Positions 9,107-20,500 of a stretch of DNA of 31,471 nucleotides are shown here, one piece after another. Both the position numbers and the translations under genes were made by a program. The DNA lies in assembly GCA_001179505.1 (NCBI GenBank), contig CDMY01000680.1:1-31471 (forward strand), given 5' to 3'. The stretch comes from Vitrella brassicaformis (taxonomy: Eukaryota; Sar; Vitrellaceae). The notes below the pieces were generated by a model. The model was not told where the DNA came from and ran no database searches. It saw nothing but the letters and a program-made list of their open reading frames with translations. Every line of letters begins with the position of its first letter. The first letter of the stretch is position 1.

Positions 9107-12100
9107 TCAGACCTTCTTGAGCCCATCGCTCTCGATCCTTCGGGCCTCCAGGCGCTTGTCGAAATTGTCCAGGATGAAGTCGCAGTGAGGCTTGATTTCC
9201 TCCAAGTACGCCAATACGGCATCCTGCCAGTGGATATTGATGACCACATACACACACACATAGGCTTATCCATGCCACAATTTTTCCTTCCGTGACCGAC
9301 CAGGTCTTCCTGTTCGGCGCTCCGCTCGCCCATCTTGTTGGAAGCATCCAGCTCCAGCTCTCCTGACACATACGCACAAACAACACATGAGGCGGGTTTC
9401 TGTTTATGTCTCCCTCTCTCTCGCTGTCTCATGTGTGTACCGACCCACCCACCGTGTGTGCCCTGTGCAGTGGTCCGCTCGCCATCCAGTGTCTGGATGT
9501 CGGTGTCGCTGTCGGCCATGTACTGCTGGTACTCGCTCTCGGCCGTCGTCTCGTCCTCACGAGCCTTCTCTAAGTCGCTCTCCAGATCCTGAGGAGCAAG
9601 ACACGAAGAGTAGAGAGATACATCTCATCTACGCGAACAATGCTTCGTCTCTTCTCAGGACTTACATACCGTTTTTATCATGTTGAGCACGGCGACGATG
9701 CCGCCGCTTTCGCCCTGTTTGTTGAAGCACACAATACATTGGTGGCCGATTTCCTGTCTGTCTGTCTGTGTGTGTGACTTGTGGCGGGCCCACTTACCGA
9801 GCTGCCCGTGTAGGGCCCTGTCCACAGCACGGGTGGCGGGGAGATGGCCGCGTCACGCTCCAGCTGATTGGGGCTGGCCTTCTGGGTGCCATACTACAAC
9901 GAACACACACACACACACACAAAACAAGCAAACACACAAACAACGACGAGAGGAAGTGACCACAGTACGACCGCATGTCTCTCTCCATCTCCCTCTCCCG
10001 CCCACCAGCTGCAGCCTTCTGCGCTTGTTGGTGCGCATGGTGCCAGTAGTGGCCTTGGAGCGATGCAGCTGCAGCGTCGCCGTGTGTGCATGAGTGCGGA
10101 CGTGGCCCTCCTCGACCAGAGCGAACTCGAGGCTGTTGGCCTCGTAGAAGCCGCGGAGGGTCTCGGCAGCACCCGCCAGCAAGGCAATGGCGTCCAGATC
10201 ATCTGTGTGTGAGAGGAGAGCAGATTTAGCGAGCGGTCTATTTCTCTCTGTGCTACGACGTCTACCGTGTTGGTTCTGTGTAAATTCAGTCCGCTCGGCT
10301 TCGCGTTGGGTGGTGGCCTTCTGTCGGGACTCCTTCACGTCAGCGATCGTCTGCATCAGTGTTCAAGGGACGAGAAGAGAAGGGCATACACAGAGGTTTG
10401 AAGGATGGCAGCGGGTGACCTGGCTGATCGTCTTGATGTGCTGAATGAGGTCCGCCTGCGACTTCCGGATGCGCTCTATCTCGCCAGTCAGGTCGTCGAG
10501 CGTTTGACTGAGGAGACATACACACATTTTCGTCCTTCCAGCTCACTCCTTCCTCGCACCTGCTTTCGCGCGCCTCTGCGTCTTTGTTGGCGATGTCGGC
10601 TTTGCACTGCTCCTTCCAACTGATGTCGTCCTTCTCCTCCTGCCTCATGTGACACACAGCGCACGCCACACAAGGACGGCCGGTGACTCGTTATCTCTCC
10701 TTCTCTCGTACTGTAGGTTGGCGATCTCCTTGTTGATGACGTCTTTGACGAGCACAAAGGGGTCAGTGCCGTTGACCATCAGGGGAGCGTCTCTGTCACC
10801 CTGTCCATGTGTGAGAATGACATAAAAGAGAATGTCATGGTGCAGGCGTCTTTGAATGACCGGAGGCGATTCACACCCGTACCTCGAGTTGGTGCACCAG
10901 CTGGATAAGCTTGGCATTGTGCAGACGGCCTGAATGAACGAGAAAGATACAAAGGCTCTGTATATGCTGGCGCTTCTCCCTTCTCTGTGTGTGTGTGTAT
11001 ACGGGCGATCCGAGTCAGGTTATCGACCACACTCCGTTTCACCTCCTCAGCAAGGCTCACGGGCCGCACCCTCTCCTACATCAACCAGAACACCGACACA
11101 AATGCCCTCCTGTGCATCCAGCATCCGTACCTTCAACTGCAGCAGCACCTGCCCCTCGTGTCTCTTCATGGTCTTGCTAAACAGGTCCCGCGAGTCGTCG
11201 CTGTGCAGCATCTGGATGGCCTTGCGCACTGACTGCAGCTCGGCCTCGCGCAACTCAACACGCTCTGACGCACAAACACATGACAGAGAGGGGAAGAGAG
11301 GGTCAACTGCAGAGCATGCTTGGATAATGCCGAGGTACGGTTGAATTCGGTGTTCTTGGTCTGGCTGTCCCGCCGCACGTCGGCCAGCAGCTGGGTGTCC
11401 GCCTCGATTTGTGCCGAAAGTTCCTCCTTCTCCTTGTTGTACTCCACCAGCTTCTGCTCCAAAGGCACATGATAGGTGTTTGCCTTGCGGGCTTGCTGGG
11501 CACATTCGCTGTCACACCTTAGCTCTGGCTGCCCCCTCTAGCCGCTGTGCATTTTGCTGCTCCTGAAGGGACGAGATCTCCTCCTCTGCAGATGCCCAGA
11601 GAAACGAGTGTGTTCAGCTGCTCTGCGCGGCTGCATTCTCACTGACCCTTAGCAGCTTTCAGTTCGATGAACAGCGTGGTAGCATCCGTCTCTTTCTGCG
11701 CACACATCACATGCAGGCAAAAGGCGCCCGTGTGTAGATCCCATCCCGCTGTGTGTCCTTGCCTGGTTAGTCTCGTCGAGGTTCTTTTGGAATGCATCGA
11801 GCATGCTGGCAAGCGTCTGCTGCACCGTGGTGGAGCCGGCCTCATAGGCCTTCCTGAAGGGGGACGCCCTGAAGAAACACCGTGTACACGCCAATTGATT
11901 CCCCTCTTGAACTCTGCTCACTTGTTCAATTTCCAGTCGGGCTGTGGAATGTCTTCCAGCTGGGGCTCCGCACGGTTGAGGAAGTTCTCAAACACACGAA
12001 CCTCGTTGGCGCTTGACGTACACCACAACACCATACCGAGAGGGAAGGAACATCCATCGTGCTTTGGGACAAATTCCGCCTCCTCACCGCAGGTATTTTC

Positions 12101-13163
12101 TGCCAATGTCAAGCACGTGGCGGAGGTCGAATTTGGACACCATCAGCCTGTGCCTGATAGAAAGCAGTGACACACCGACGGCATCCCAGCCATCTCCTGC
12201 GGCTTGCCAAAGAGATGCGACTCACCGCAGCATGCGCAGCTTGGATGATGCTTCGTGTGTGTGTTGGTCGTTGGCGTGCATGCCAGCTTCCATCGCCAGC
12301 AGCTGCACAGATGGTGTTGTGGCGTTGCTCAAGGTGGCCATAGCAGACTGACAACAACAGCTATAATGACTGGACCGGACCGCATTGAGTGCCAGCACTT
12401 TCCCTGCCATGTGCTCACCTGAAGGGCCTGGATTGCCGCCTCCATCTCGGCCTTATTCTGCAGATACGCCTGCTCTTCCTGTGCAGACGATAACAGACCG
12501 CTCAGCAAGTGCGTCCACGGTATGCTCCAAGCCTACGTCACGACGTGTGGTTGTCATGTTGGTCAACTCCTGCTGCGCCGCCGCCAGCTGTGTGCAAGCA
12601 CACATACACACACACAGCCATCCATCCATCCATCCATCCATCCGGCACCTGTGTGTTTGGCGAGTGCATGTACCTCTTCTTTGAGGTCCTCCCCCTCTGT
12701 GGTGAGGATGGTGCGGCCGGCGGTCAAGTCATCTATCAGACCAGCCAATTCCTCCACACGAGCACTGAGAAAAAAGAGCAGGGAAGGCGAAGCCAAAAGG
12801 GCCGACAGGTTGAAGGCGTTGCAGTGCCCCTGTGGGTGATATGTCAAGTGTGTGTGGATGTGTACGTGTTGTCCTTGATGGCTTCTTCCTTCTTCGCTGT
12901 GACGTCGTCGCACCAACACTCATACTTCTTAAACAACCTCTGCTCGGCCTTCCCTGTAGCAGCCAGGCCAAAGACCAGCAGACAGTTGCCGCGAAACCTG
13001 CAGCTCATTGATGTGCGCCGTCCTCACCATCGTTGTCTATCTTGGTGGCAAGATGTTCCAGCAACTCCACGACTGGAGAAATGGGACTCTTCTTGAAAGC
13101 GTCCTCGGCGAGGGCTGTGCCGATGACGGCCAGCCCGCAGAGAACAAACAGCCACGAAACCAT
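9107..13163 (-). CDS. Secreted coiled-coil protein, dinoflagellate/chromerid type
   Basis: About 25 short exons join in phase to roughly 750 aa. Exon 1 (13163-13028) starts with a signal peptide: MVSWLFVLCGLAVIGTALA, then ED, a good AXA cleavage site. Exon 2 (from 12953) carries FKKYECWCDD, which resembles the 'ACWCET' segment near the N terminus of a large secreted family I recall from dinoflagellates. Most of the rest is Glu/Lys/Ala/Gln-rich heptad-like helix in segments. A non-helical part near 9780-9890 reads YGTQKASPNQLERD and ISPPPVLWTGPYTG, followed by a Gly-rich step and GGIVAVLNMIKT. The last exon ends in DFILDNFDKRLEARRIE and stops at 9107. Function is unknown; a secreted or endomembrane structural role is inferred. 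Oddities: a GC-AG intron at 11696-11762 and a frame problem at 11484-11517. Confidence 0.8.
11696..11762 (-). other. GC-AG intron
   Basis: In the secreted coiled-coil gene the exon ending DETNQ is followed on the minus strand by CAG|GCAAGG instead of GT. The next exon (KETDATTLF) starts after TGCGCAG, and both sides are in phase 0. The sequence around the donor matches the extended consensus expected of GC-AG introns. Confidence 0.75.
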
Positions 13164-13743
13164 ATTGGGGTTCGATTTGGGGGGTCCTGTCCTTCGGTAA
13201 ATTAAAAGTAGTAAGTGCATGCGCCGTCTCAAATCAGCGCCCCCACCAGCCCCCTCGCGGATTTGTCTGTGACTGCCCACCAACCCCTCGTGGGAAATGC
13301 CTTTTCTGTTTCTAACGTTCTTTCCCTCTCCGCGTTTGGTTTCGCCCATGCCGGGGCCCTCGAAGGCTTGTCACGGCATTGCTCCACTTCCTCCCTGAAG
13401 GTCCATAATTGCACTGCCGACAGCGACGCACACATCGCCAAGCGCGTGGCACTGCATGGCCGCGAAATGGGCGTGACGGCGGGCGAGTGGGCTATGCGAC
13501 ACCTCAGAGGATGCACCAACCAGGGTCAGAGAACGACAAGCACCCACCCCTCTGCGAGATGACACAACGTCCACTGTTCAAGTGTCTGATGCAGATGTGA
13601 GGAATTTATACATGGAGAAAGACAGGGGTGAGAAGAAGTGGGAAACCGGCAGCCTTACCGAAGCGGCCAGCTGGCCATCGGCATGTCACGCAGTGAACCC
13701 AACTTCAGACAGTACCAAGTCACGTGTACGCGCGCGCAGCAGC
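13164..13743. other. Divergent intergenic region
   Basis: Lies between two head-to-head genes. The plus-strand frames at 13215-13600 show no motif and no clear splice sites. Upstream exons of the plus-strand gene could lie here; one frame gives SGQLAIGMSRSEPNF near 13670-13720, but I could not join it in phase. Probably carries both promoters. Confidence 0.5.
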
Positions 13744-15053
13744 ATGGACACACACCGCATTCGTCATGTGTTACACTGCGGTCTGGTTTGGTTTGCCGTG
13801 TTTCTTCGGTATGCAGATCACCACATCATCCCCAAGTCGTTGCTCAAGAGGTTCTGGAACAAGGTGGCTTGCTACCACCACGGATACCTCATCGGGCTGG
13901 TGGAGATCCTGGGCGACATGGCTCCATACTACGCATTCTGGCCCGTGCTTTGCTTACACGCATGACACAAGCCCGCCCACCGCACCGCAGCCGCAGCAAT
14001 CAATCGTCTCTGTCTCTGTCGGGGGTGGGGATGTGATGTGTGGGTGCACTGTGCAGGCTCAAGAAGGCCCGTGTGTCGGATACACAGACGTGGCTGCACT
14101 TCATCATCAACCCGGAGTCGCTGGAAGGCGTCAGATCATCCGGGGAGGCACAAGAGTCCTGGGACGCCCTCAAGGCGGCGTATTTGTGGATGCCCGGTGA
14201 GTGAGTCATGCAGCAAACACCACACCTTCGCTCTCTGCATTTGATCGATGCATAAAGGTAACGTCGTCAAGGGGCCGCAGCCGCAGCAGCGTGTCAACGA
14301 CCCGGGCAACCGGCTCGATATCGACGTCTGCTGGTACCACAGCTGCCTCAAAGGCTCATCTATCTGCAACTTCATCGCCTACACCTATCAGGTAGGTGTG
14401 CATGGGAGGGAGGGAAGGCAGAAAAAGAGAGGGAGAGAGAAATGTCTGCATATATGTCCGTCCATGTGTGCAGGCCATCGACCAGTACATGGAGACAAGC
14501 GATGAAGTGGTCCTCGCGGCGCCCTGGAGGGACTGAAAACGCTCTCCCACCACCTTGGTCGGCCACCCATACCCATCCACACACACACACACACAGACAT
14601 AGGGAAAGAGAGAGAGAGACAAGGAGGGCGAGGAGAGATACAAAGGATCCATCCCACTAAGCAGAATGCGACCGGCGCATGCAGGAGACACCGTCAACTG
14701 GGACGTGATGTGGTGGACGGAGAGGCACCCCTTCGTGTGGCAGGACCAGGCCGACTCCCTCAAGTCATTGGCCCAGGATGATCCCCAAAGATACTGCGAG
14801 CTCACCGAGAAGTGGCTGCCCAGGATCCAACGTGAGCCACGAAGGTTTTCATTTACCCACCCTGAGCTAGATTTCATGGGCACGATCGACTGGACGAATC
14901 CCGACGACCCCGACTGGTGAGCAGAATGACCCAGCCCACGCCTGAAACGAAGTGCACACAAACAAATGCAGGACGCCTGCGCGTGACGAGGAGGGCCACC
15001 TGTACGATGAGGATGATGACGAGCCAGGAGAGGACATGATGGATGAGGGCTGA
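13744..15053 (+). CDS. Unrecognised secreted or membrane-linked protein, partly unresolved
   Basis: Exons seen: 13744-13944, about 14057 (or 14064)-14196, 14258-14391, 14474 onward, 14685-14916, 14972-15053. The ATG at 13744 gives a signal-peptide-like start (VLHCGLVWFAVFL) followed by DHHIIPKSLLKRFWNK. Later segments include TWLHFIINPESLEG, VCWYHSCLKGSSICNF with three Cys, and the Trp-rich WDVMWWTERHPFVWQDQ. The C terminus is acidic (DEDDDEPGED). Joins 2-3, 3-4 and 5-6 keep phase. Join 1-2 needs either a second acceptor at 14064 or a weak GC donor. The exon starting at 14474 runs into TGA at 14536 with no GT donor in the phase needed for 14685. It may be two genes, with the second starting at ATG 14666, or may contain an error. 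No family recognised. Confidence 0.5.
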
Positions 15054-16537
15054 CCGGATAAGGCCCGACAGATGGATGGATGCCATTGGATGGATGGATG
15101 GATGGCTGTCTGGATGGCTGGCGGTCGATCGGCGACGGCTGTCTCTCTGTTCGCTTCTTGCATGCCATGTGGTGTGGGTGGGGTGGCTGTGTGAGAAGCA
15201 GGGGAGGGGGACGGCCTGGCTCAGTTTGTTCGTTCCTTTTGACGGGGAAGGGCAAGAGATCATTCATGGGATCGATCAGTGAGTGACACAGATCATACCA
15301 AGTGACTGACAAGTGTCATTCATCAAGTCAGGTGGGACATGCCAGTCGGCACACACGCACACACACACCACACATACACACACTCACACACATCCTAGGT
15401 ACCACACACACACAGACAGACAGCTGGCTTGGCCCGGCACGGGGGCGTCCCGACCGTCAGTTAAACAGCTAACGCTCCACACACGGTGGAGGTCGGTGTC
15501 GCATACAAGGCAGGTGCTAAGGGAGAAAAAAGGCATCAATATTGATAGTGCCGCCGATTTGCAGGCAGGCAGGCAGGCAGGCAGAGAGAGGCATCCATCC
15601 ATCCATCCAGCCAGCCATCCAGCGATGCAGCCATGCAAGTGCGTCTCATGGTCATGAGAACACTCACTCCTCATCCATCCATCCAGCCATCCATCCATCC
15701 ATCCAACCGTATCCCCCCCTCTAAGCATCAGTCAGTCAGTCCATCCTCCTCCGTCCCTTATCAACACCCACTCGCCCGCCCACATCTAGGCAGGAGGTTT
15801 ACTTCCTTGCGCTACGGCTGCCTCGCCGGCACCCCGAACGAGATCATAAAAGAGATTGACACTTATGAATGATGGTGGGACGTGTGTGTGCGTGTGTGTG
15901 TGTGTGTGTGTTGGGTATTGTGGACGTCGCCGCCCTCTCTTGCGTTCATCGAAGCGGGGCTCGTGACGACCCCTCCATCCGGCCGATGCATTCGAACGGA
16001 GGAGTCGTCTCTCCCACCACAACAACGCCCCACAAGGGAAGAGAGGCTCACCACACCACAGCCACACAGGAGAGAGAAAACACACATACAGCAGAGAGTC
16101 GGCCAGGAGTATCGATGCGGACAACACACAGTGAGTGTGAGTGTATCCGTAGATATCGTTAGTTACTTAAAGTGTGGCTGTCCGTCTCCATATCTTCCTG
16201 TCGTCCCGGTCGACCCGGCAGGCAAACGCCCTCTCACGGCCCATGCTCATGGATGAGAGGGTGCTTGGTCCGCGGAAGGATCGGTGCGACAGCAAGAGAC
16301 GAAGAGACGAATACCAGGACCAACGAGCAGCATACAGCCAGCCACACAAAACCGAAACTGCTACGCCATCCATCCCAAAAAGCAAAGCGTCACTGACTGA
16401 TCCGGCCCCCTCCACCCCACCCCACACACGCTACGCCTGACTGACACCACAGCACCCCAGAGACGGGCAGGTCGGAGAAGAGAGTCAGGTAGGTGGGCAG
16501 CCGGCCGCCACACAGCCACACCACACCTTGATTGACA
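15054..16537. other. Long repeat-rich intergenic stretch between convergent genes
   Basis: No firm gene. It contains GGAT runs (15076-15113), CA runs (15354-15415), GCAG and CATCC runs (15561-15705), and a GT run (15893-15911). One short plus-strand frame at about 15788-15870 looks coding-like after an acceptor-like CAG (see findings) but has no partner exon. Both neighbours end here. Confidence 0.55.
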
Positions 16538-17833
16538 TCACTTGGATGGTGGCCGTCGCGAGGAGGATCTGTTGTCTTGTTGTTTTGGCGGAGCTCTCCG
16601 CCCCGGCGGTACCCATCCGCCCTCCGCCGCCCCCGTGCGCTTCTTGGCCCACTGCATGAACACCTGCTTGCCGTCCACACACACCTCCTCCGAATAATAG
16701 GCGTCCAGCACGTCTGATGACACACACACACACAGGGGGGTCAAGTGCCATGCCGCCGTGGATGGAATAATGGGGGTGTCCGTGCCTGCTGGCGGTGAAT
16801 TACCTTTAGCGGCTTCGTAGCTTTTGAATTCGACGAAGCAGAATGGGGTGAGGGCCTTGCTGCTGGACTGGGGCACCAGGATCTTCTCGATGTCGTCGTC
16901 ACCATGGAAGATCTACACACACACACACAGACACAGAGACATCACACCACCTCCAACATGCACCTGTCGACTAGACAGGCCTCTCTCTCGCTTTTCTTTC
17001 TCTCACCCGCTCGAAGACCTGCTCAGCCGTGAAGTTATTGGGCAGTCCCGATATGTAGAGTGAGTTGGCGTCGCCCTGCGGCGGGGCGCCGAACCGCTCA
17101 CGATACCGTGGGCCGCCGCCGATGCCGCGCAGAGGTGGTGAGTCAGGCAGAGGCGGCCTCTCCCGCATGGCTCTCTCCCGATCGATGTCGCGGATGATGG
17201 GGGGCGATCTGGGCGAGTGGTGGTGGTTGATGTAGTCGGGCCGCCGGAGGGGTGGCTCGCGCGGGAGGGGCCGGTCGCTGTCACGGGGGGGAGCGGAGGG
17301 GGACCTGCGCATCACACACAGATAGATACAGACAGAGAGGAGAGCAATCCATCCATCGATCGATTCCAACCATCAGTGCATCGTGTGTGCGTGCTGTGCT
17401 TGTTGTGTGTACCGTACCTGTCGCGTCTTCTATCGCCATTGTGCAGTGGGTTGGGTGTCGGCCTCCTGTCCGACCGGCTGTCGTCGCTGTGGTAGCGCAT
17501 CCTCTCCCTCTCCCTGTCCCTATCACGCTCACGCAGGCCCTCCCGCCCACCGTTCATATGATGATGATAAGGCGGGTACAGCGGCGGGCCATCTCTGTCG
17601 AAGTCCCTGGGCGGTGGCCGGTCCCTCTCGTCAGCGTACCTCCTCCCCTCTGGATGATAAGCGTAGGGGGGAGGCGGCTCCCGCATGAAGTCCCGCTCCC
17701 GGTCTCTATCTCCTCGCATGCCGCGGCCATTCATCATGATCATGTCACGGGAGGGCGGAGGGTTGAATGGCGAGCGGGACCGAGACCGAGAGCGGTGATG
17801 GCGCGAGTCGCCGCGCCGTTCCAGCCGCTCCAT
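16538..17833 (-). CDS. RS/RD-rich RNA-binding protein with one RRM
   Basis: Four exons (17833-17418, 17304-17007, 16912-16804, 16713-16538) join in phase to 332 aa. The first 200 residues are rich in RS, RD, RE, Pro and His (HHRSRSRSRSPF near the start), as in SR-related splicing proteins. A single RRM spans about 216-300: RNP2 is LYISGLP and RNP1 is FCFVEFKS, split by an intron after FERV-like sequence (donor at 17006). The tail is basic (KKRTG, then Arg/Ser/Pro-rich to SRRPPSK). The reading frame is open upstream of 17833 but starts with GTG, so the ATG at 17833 is chosen. Expected role: nuclear pre-mRNA splicing or mRNP packaging; no specific orthologue is claimed. It is head-to-head with the MOK gene, 337 bp away. 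Confidence 0.88.
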
Positions 17834-18170
17834 GGACGTCGGGAAGACAAGTGAAGTGGACGCCACGGATGCAGGGTGGGGTCTGGGGATGTGGGAGATG
17901 GGAGGGAGAGGCTGTCTTGTCTTGCCCCTCAGTCGTCAGACGTCGATGCTGACAGTTTTCCAGCTGCTGATTGTTTTCCTTCTTCTTGTGCGAGCTCAAA
18001 AAGAACTGCATGCTAAGCTCGCAGGTTGTGCTCAAAAGTTTTTGGGCTTCTGACAGAGCGAAGGCAACGCAGAGTGAAGGGTCCTCAAGCGGCTCCTTTC
18101 CCTCACTCATCGCCTCCGTCCGACCGGCCCTTCTCGTGGTGAGTTGCCTCGCCCCCTCGGTCAATTCGCG
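17834..18170. promoter_or_regulatory. Probable bidirectional promoter, RRM gene and MOK
   Basis: A 337 bp interval between two start codons pointing away from each other. It has no convincing ORF. I see no TATA box at a credible place, and the call rests on position only. Confidence 0.4.
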
Positions 18171-20259
18171 ATGCACAAGTACCGGCTTATATCCAAGAAG
18201 GGCGAGGGCACTTTCTCTGAGGTGCTCAAGGCGCAGAGCATCAAGACGGGTCGGTACGTCGCCATCAAGTGCATGAAGAACCAGTTCGAGAACCTCGACC
18301 AGGTCAACAGCCTTCGGGAGATTCAGGCCCTCCGCCGGCTGTCCCCCCACGCGCATATAGTCAAGCTGCACGAGGTGCTCTACGACGAGCCCACGGGGCG
18401 GCTGGCGCTGGTGTTCGAGCTAATGGAGATGAACATGTACGAGGCCATTCGGGGCCGGCGGCACTATCTGCCGGAGAGCAAGGTCAAGTACTACATGTGG
18501 CAGCTCATCAAGGCCATGGACCACATGCACCGCAACGGCATCTTCCACCGAGACATCAAACCTGAGAACATCCTCATACTCGAGGACACGCTCAAACTCG
18601 CCGACTTCGGCTCGTGTCGCGGCATTTGGTCCAAGCAGCCGTACACCGAGTACATCAGCACGAGATGGTACCGCGCGCCGGAGTGTTTGCTGACCGACGG
18701 GTATTACAACTATAAGATGGACATGTGGGGGGTCGGCTGCGTGCTCTTCGAGATCATGGCGCTCTTCCCGCTCTTCCCGGGCACCAACGAGCTCGACCAA
18801 ATACAGAAGATACACAATGTCCTCGGTGCGTCAGCAGCAGGGACAGAAGCACATAGAGAGGGGCCACACAGCATCGTGTCTCATGTGGATGGATCGATGG
18901 ATGCAGGGACTCCGCATCAGGACGTGTTGAACAAGTTCAAGGCCAAGGCGTCTCATCTGGATTTCAACTTCCCGTCAAAGGACGGCACGGGCATCGCCCG
19001 ACATCTGCCGCAGGCCAGCCCGGAGTGCATCGAGATTCTCACCCGGCTGCTGGCGTATAACCCCGATGAGCGCATCAGCGCCAGACAGGCGCTCAAACAC
19101 CCGTATTTCAAAGATCTGCGGTGAGGAGACACAGAAGAGGGAAGGGAGACAGGAACATTGACATGCAATCCATCTGTGTCTCTTGTATTCTCCGTGTTTT
19201 CAGTGATGCAGAGAAGGCTGCTCTCGGGCACATGGATCCCTCCTCTCTCCACCGGTCGTCGCGCACAGACAAGCAATCCTCCCACTCGTCGGCCCACCCT
19301 TCCCCGGGCAAGGCCTCGTCCAAACACACCGCCGAGAGCAAGAACACCGACACCCACCACGAGGACAGCACCAAGAAGGGACACCACGACAGCACATCGA
19401 CAAGCGACTCTCCCTCCCTGCTGCCGGACATCAAGCGCAAACAGGCGGCCGGGGGCGCGTTGCCGCTGCACGAGAACATCCCATCTCCCGTCCCACCACA
19501 CGAGCCGACGCACCACAAGACAGCGTCGTCACGGAGTGGGGGTCAGGAGACTATCAACACGGTGCTGGCGGAGACCCAGAGCAGCGCATTGTCGAGAGCA
19601 GGGGAGAAGGAGGAGGACGGGTCGACCATTCTGCCGCCGATCGGCCATGGCGGCAAGGGACATGTGGTGACAATGCCTGTGGGTCAGGGGGGGCTGGGTG
19701 TGAGTGGCCATGCGGCCACGGTCAAGCTGCCCACTGGTGCGTGGAAAGGGCACAAGGCCATGAGGGGCAAGGGGCATGGAGGACACCAACACGGTGAGCG
19801 AAACCGCACCACAAAACAGATGGATCGACCACGAGGCACATGTCTCCTTGTTGCTTGTGGTCAGGTTCCAATCTGGGCAGCACGGCCACATCCACTTTCT
19901 CTGTCCGCAGTGGTGCAGCGCTCCAATCAACCTCCCCCAACCATCCCTCCAACTACAAAAAAGGCCCCATCCACCAGCAGCATCAACAGCAGCAGCAGCC
20001 GTCCCACCAGCAGCCCACCTACTCACACCAGCAGCTTCAGCTTTCGCCCGAGAGCAGCAAGAAGCAGCAACAGATTCAGCTGTCGCCAGAGGGGGGCAAG
20101 CCGCAGGTTGGCACCAAGAGAGTGCACAAGGACCACCACAGAGACAGAGATAGAGACAGAGAGAGGGATCGGGAGAGGGAAAGGGAGAAGGATTCGTATT
20201 ACCATTCGCCTTATGCGGTGTATGCCACCAAGCCGAAGAGAGAGAGGCTGGTGGAGTGA
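18171..20259 (+). CDS. MOK: MOK-type protein kinase (MAPK/MAK/MRK overlapping kinase)
   Basis: Four exons (18171-18825, 18907-19120, 19204-19793, 19865-20259) give 617 aa. The kinase domain spans about residues 4-286: Gly-loop GEGTFSEV (11-18), VAIK Lys33, alpha-C Glu50, HRDIKPEN (126-133), DFG (145-147), activation-loop TEY (159-161), then STRWYRAPE. The loop YTEYISTRWYRAPECLLTDG is typical of MOK within the RCK branch (MAK, ICK, MOK), as is REIQALRRL. All catalytic residues are present, so an active Ser/Thr kinase is expected; relatives act in cilia and flagella. The C-terminal 330 residues are low complexity (Ser/His/Thr, a Gln/Ser block, then an Arg/Asp/Glu block), longer than the tail in animal MOK. 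The upstream frame begins with a non-ATG codon; ATG 18171 directly precedes the domain. Confidence 0.93.
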
Positions 20260-20500
20260 CTATGATGGTGGCTGCTTGGTTGTTTGGTGGGGGGTCGATC
20301 GATGGATGGATGGATGGATGTATATGTGTGTGGCGGACACTTTGACTCTAGTGCGTAACCATATATGCATATCAAGGATGACTGTGTGTCAATCATTGAC
20401 CTCCTGGACAGAGTGATCAAGGTCTTTGCATCATCCGTTTGTGGTCTCGCACGCATCAAGAACATGGATGAATCCATGCACACAGCAGGCAGCCCCTCGT

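Noticed and set aside
19121-20416. 431-codon single frame continuing past the MOK exons
   Set aside because: The frame is correct only for 19204-19793. Reading on ignores the donor at 19794 and loses the Gln/Ser and Arg/Glu exon that ends at 20259.
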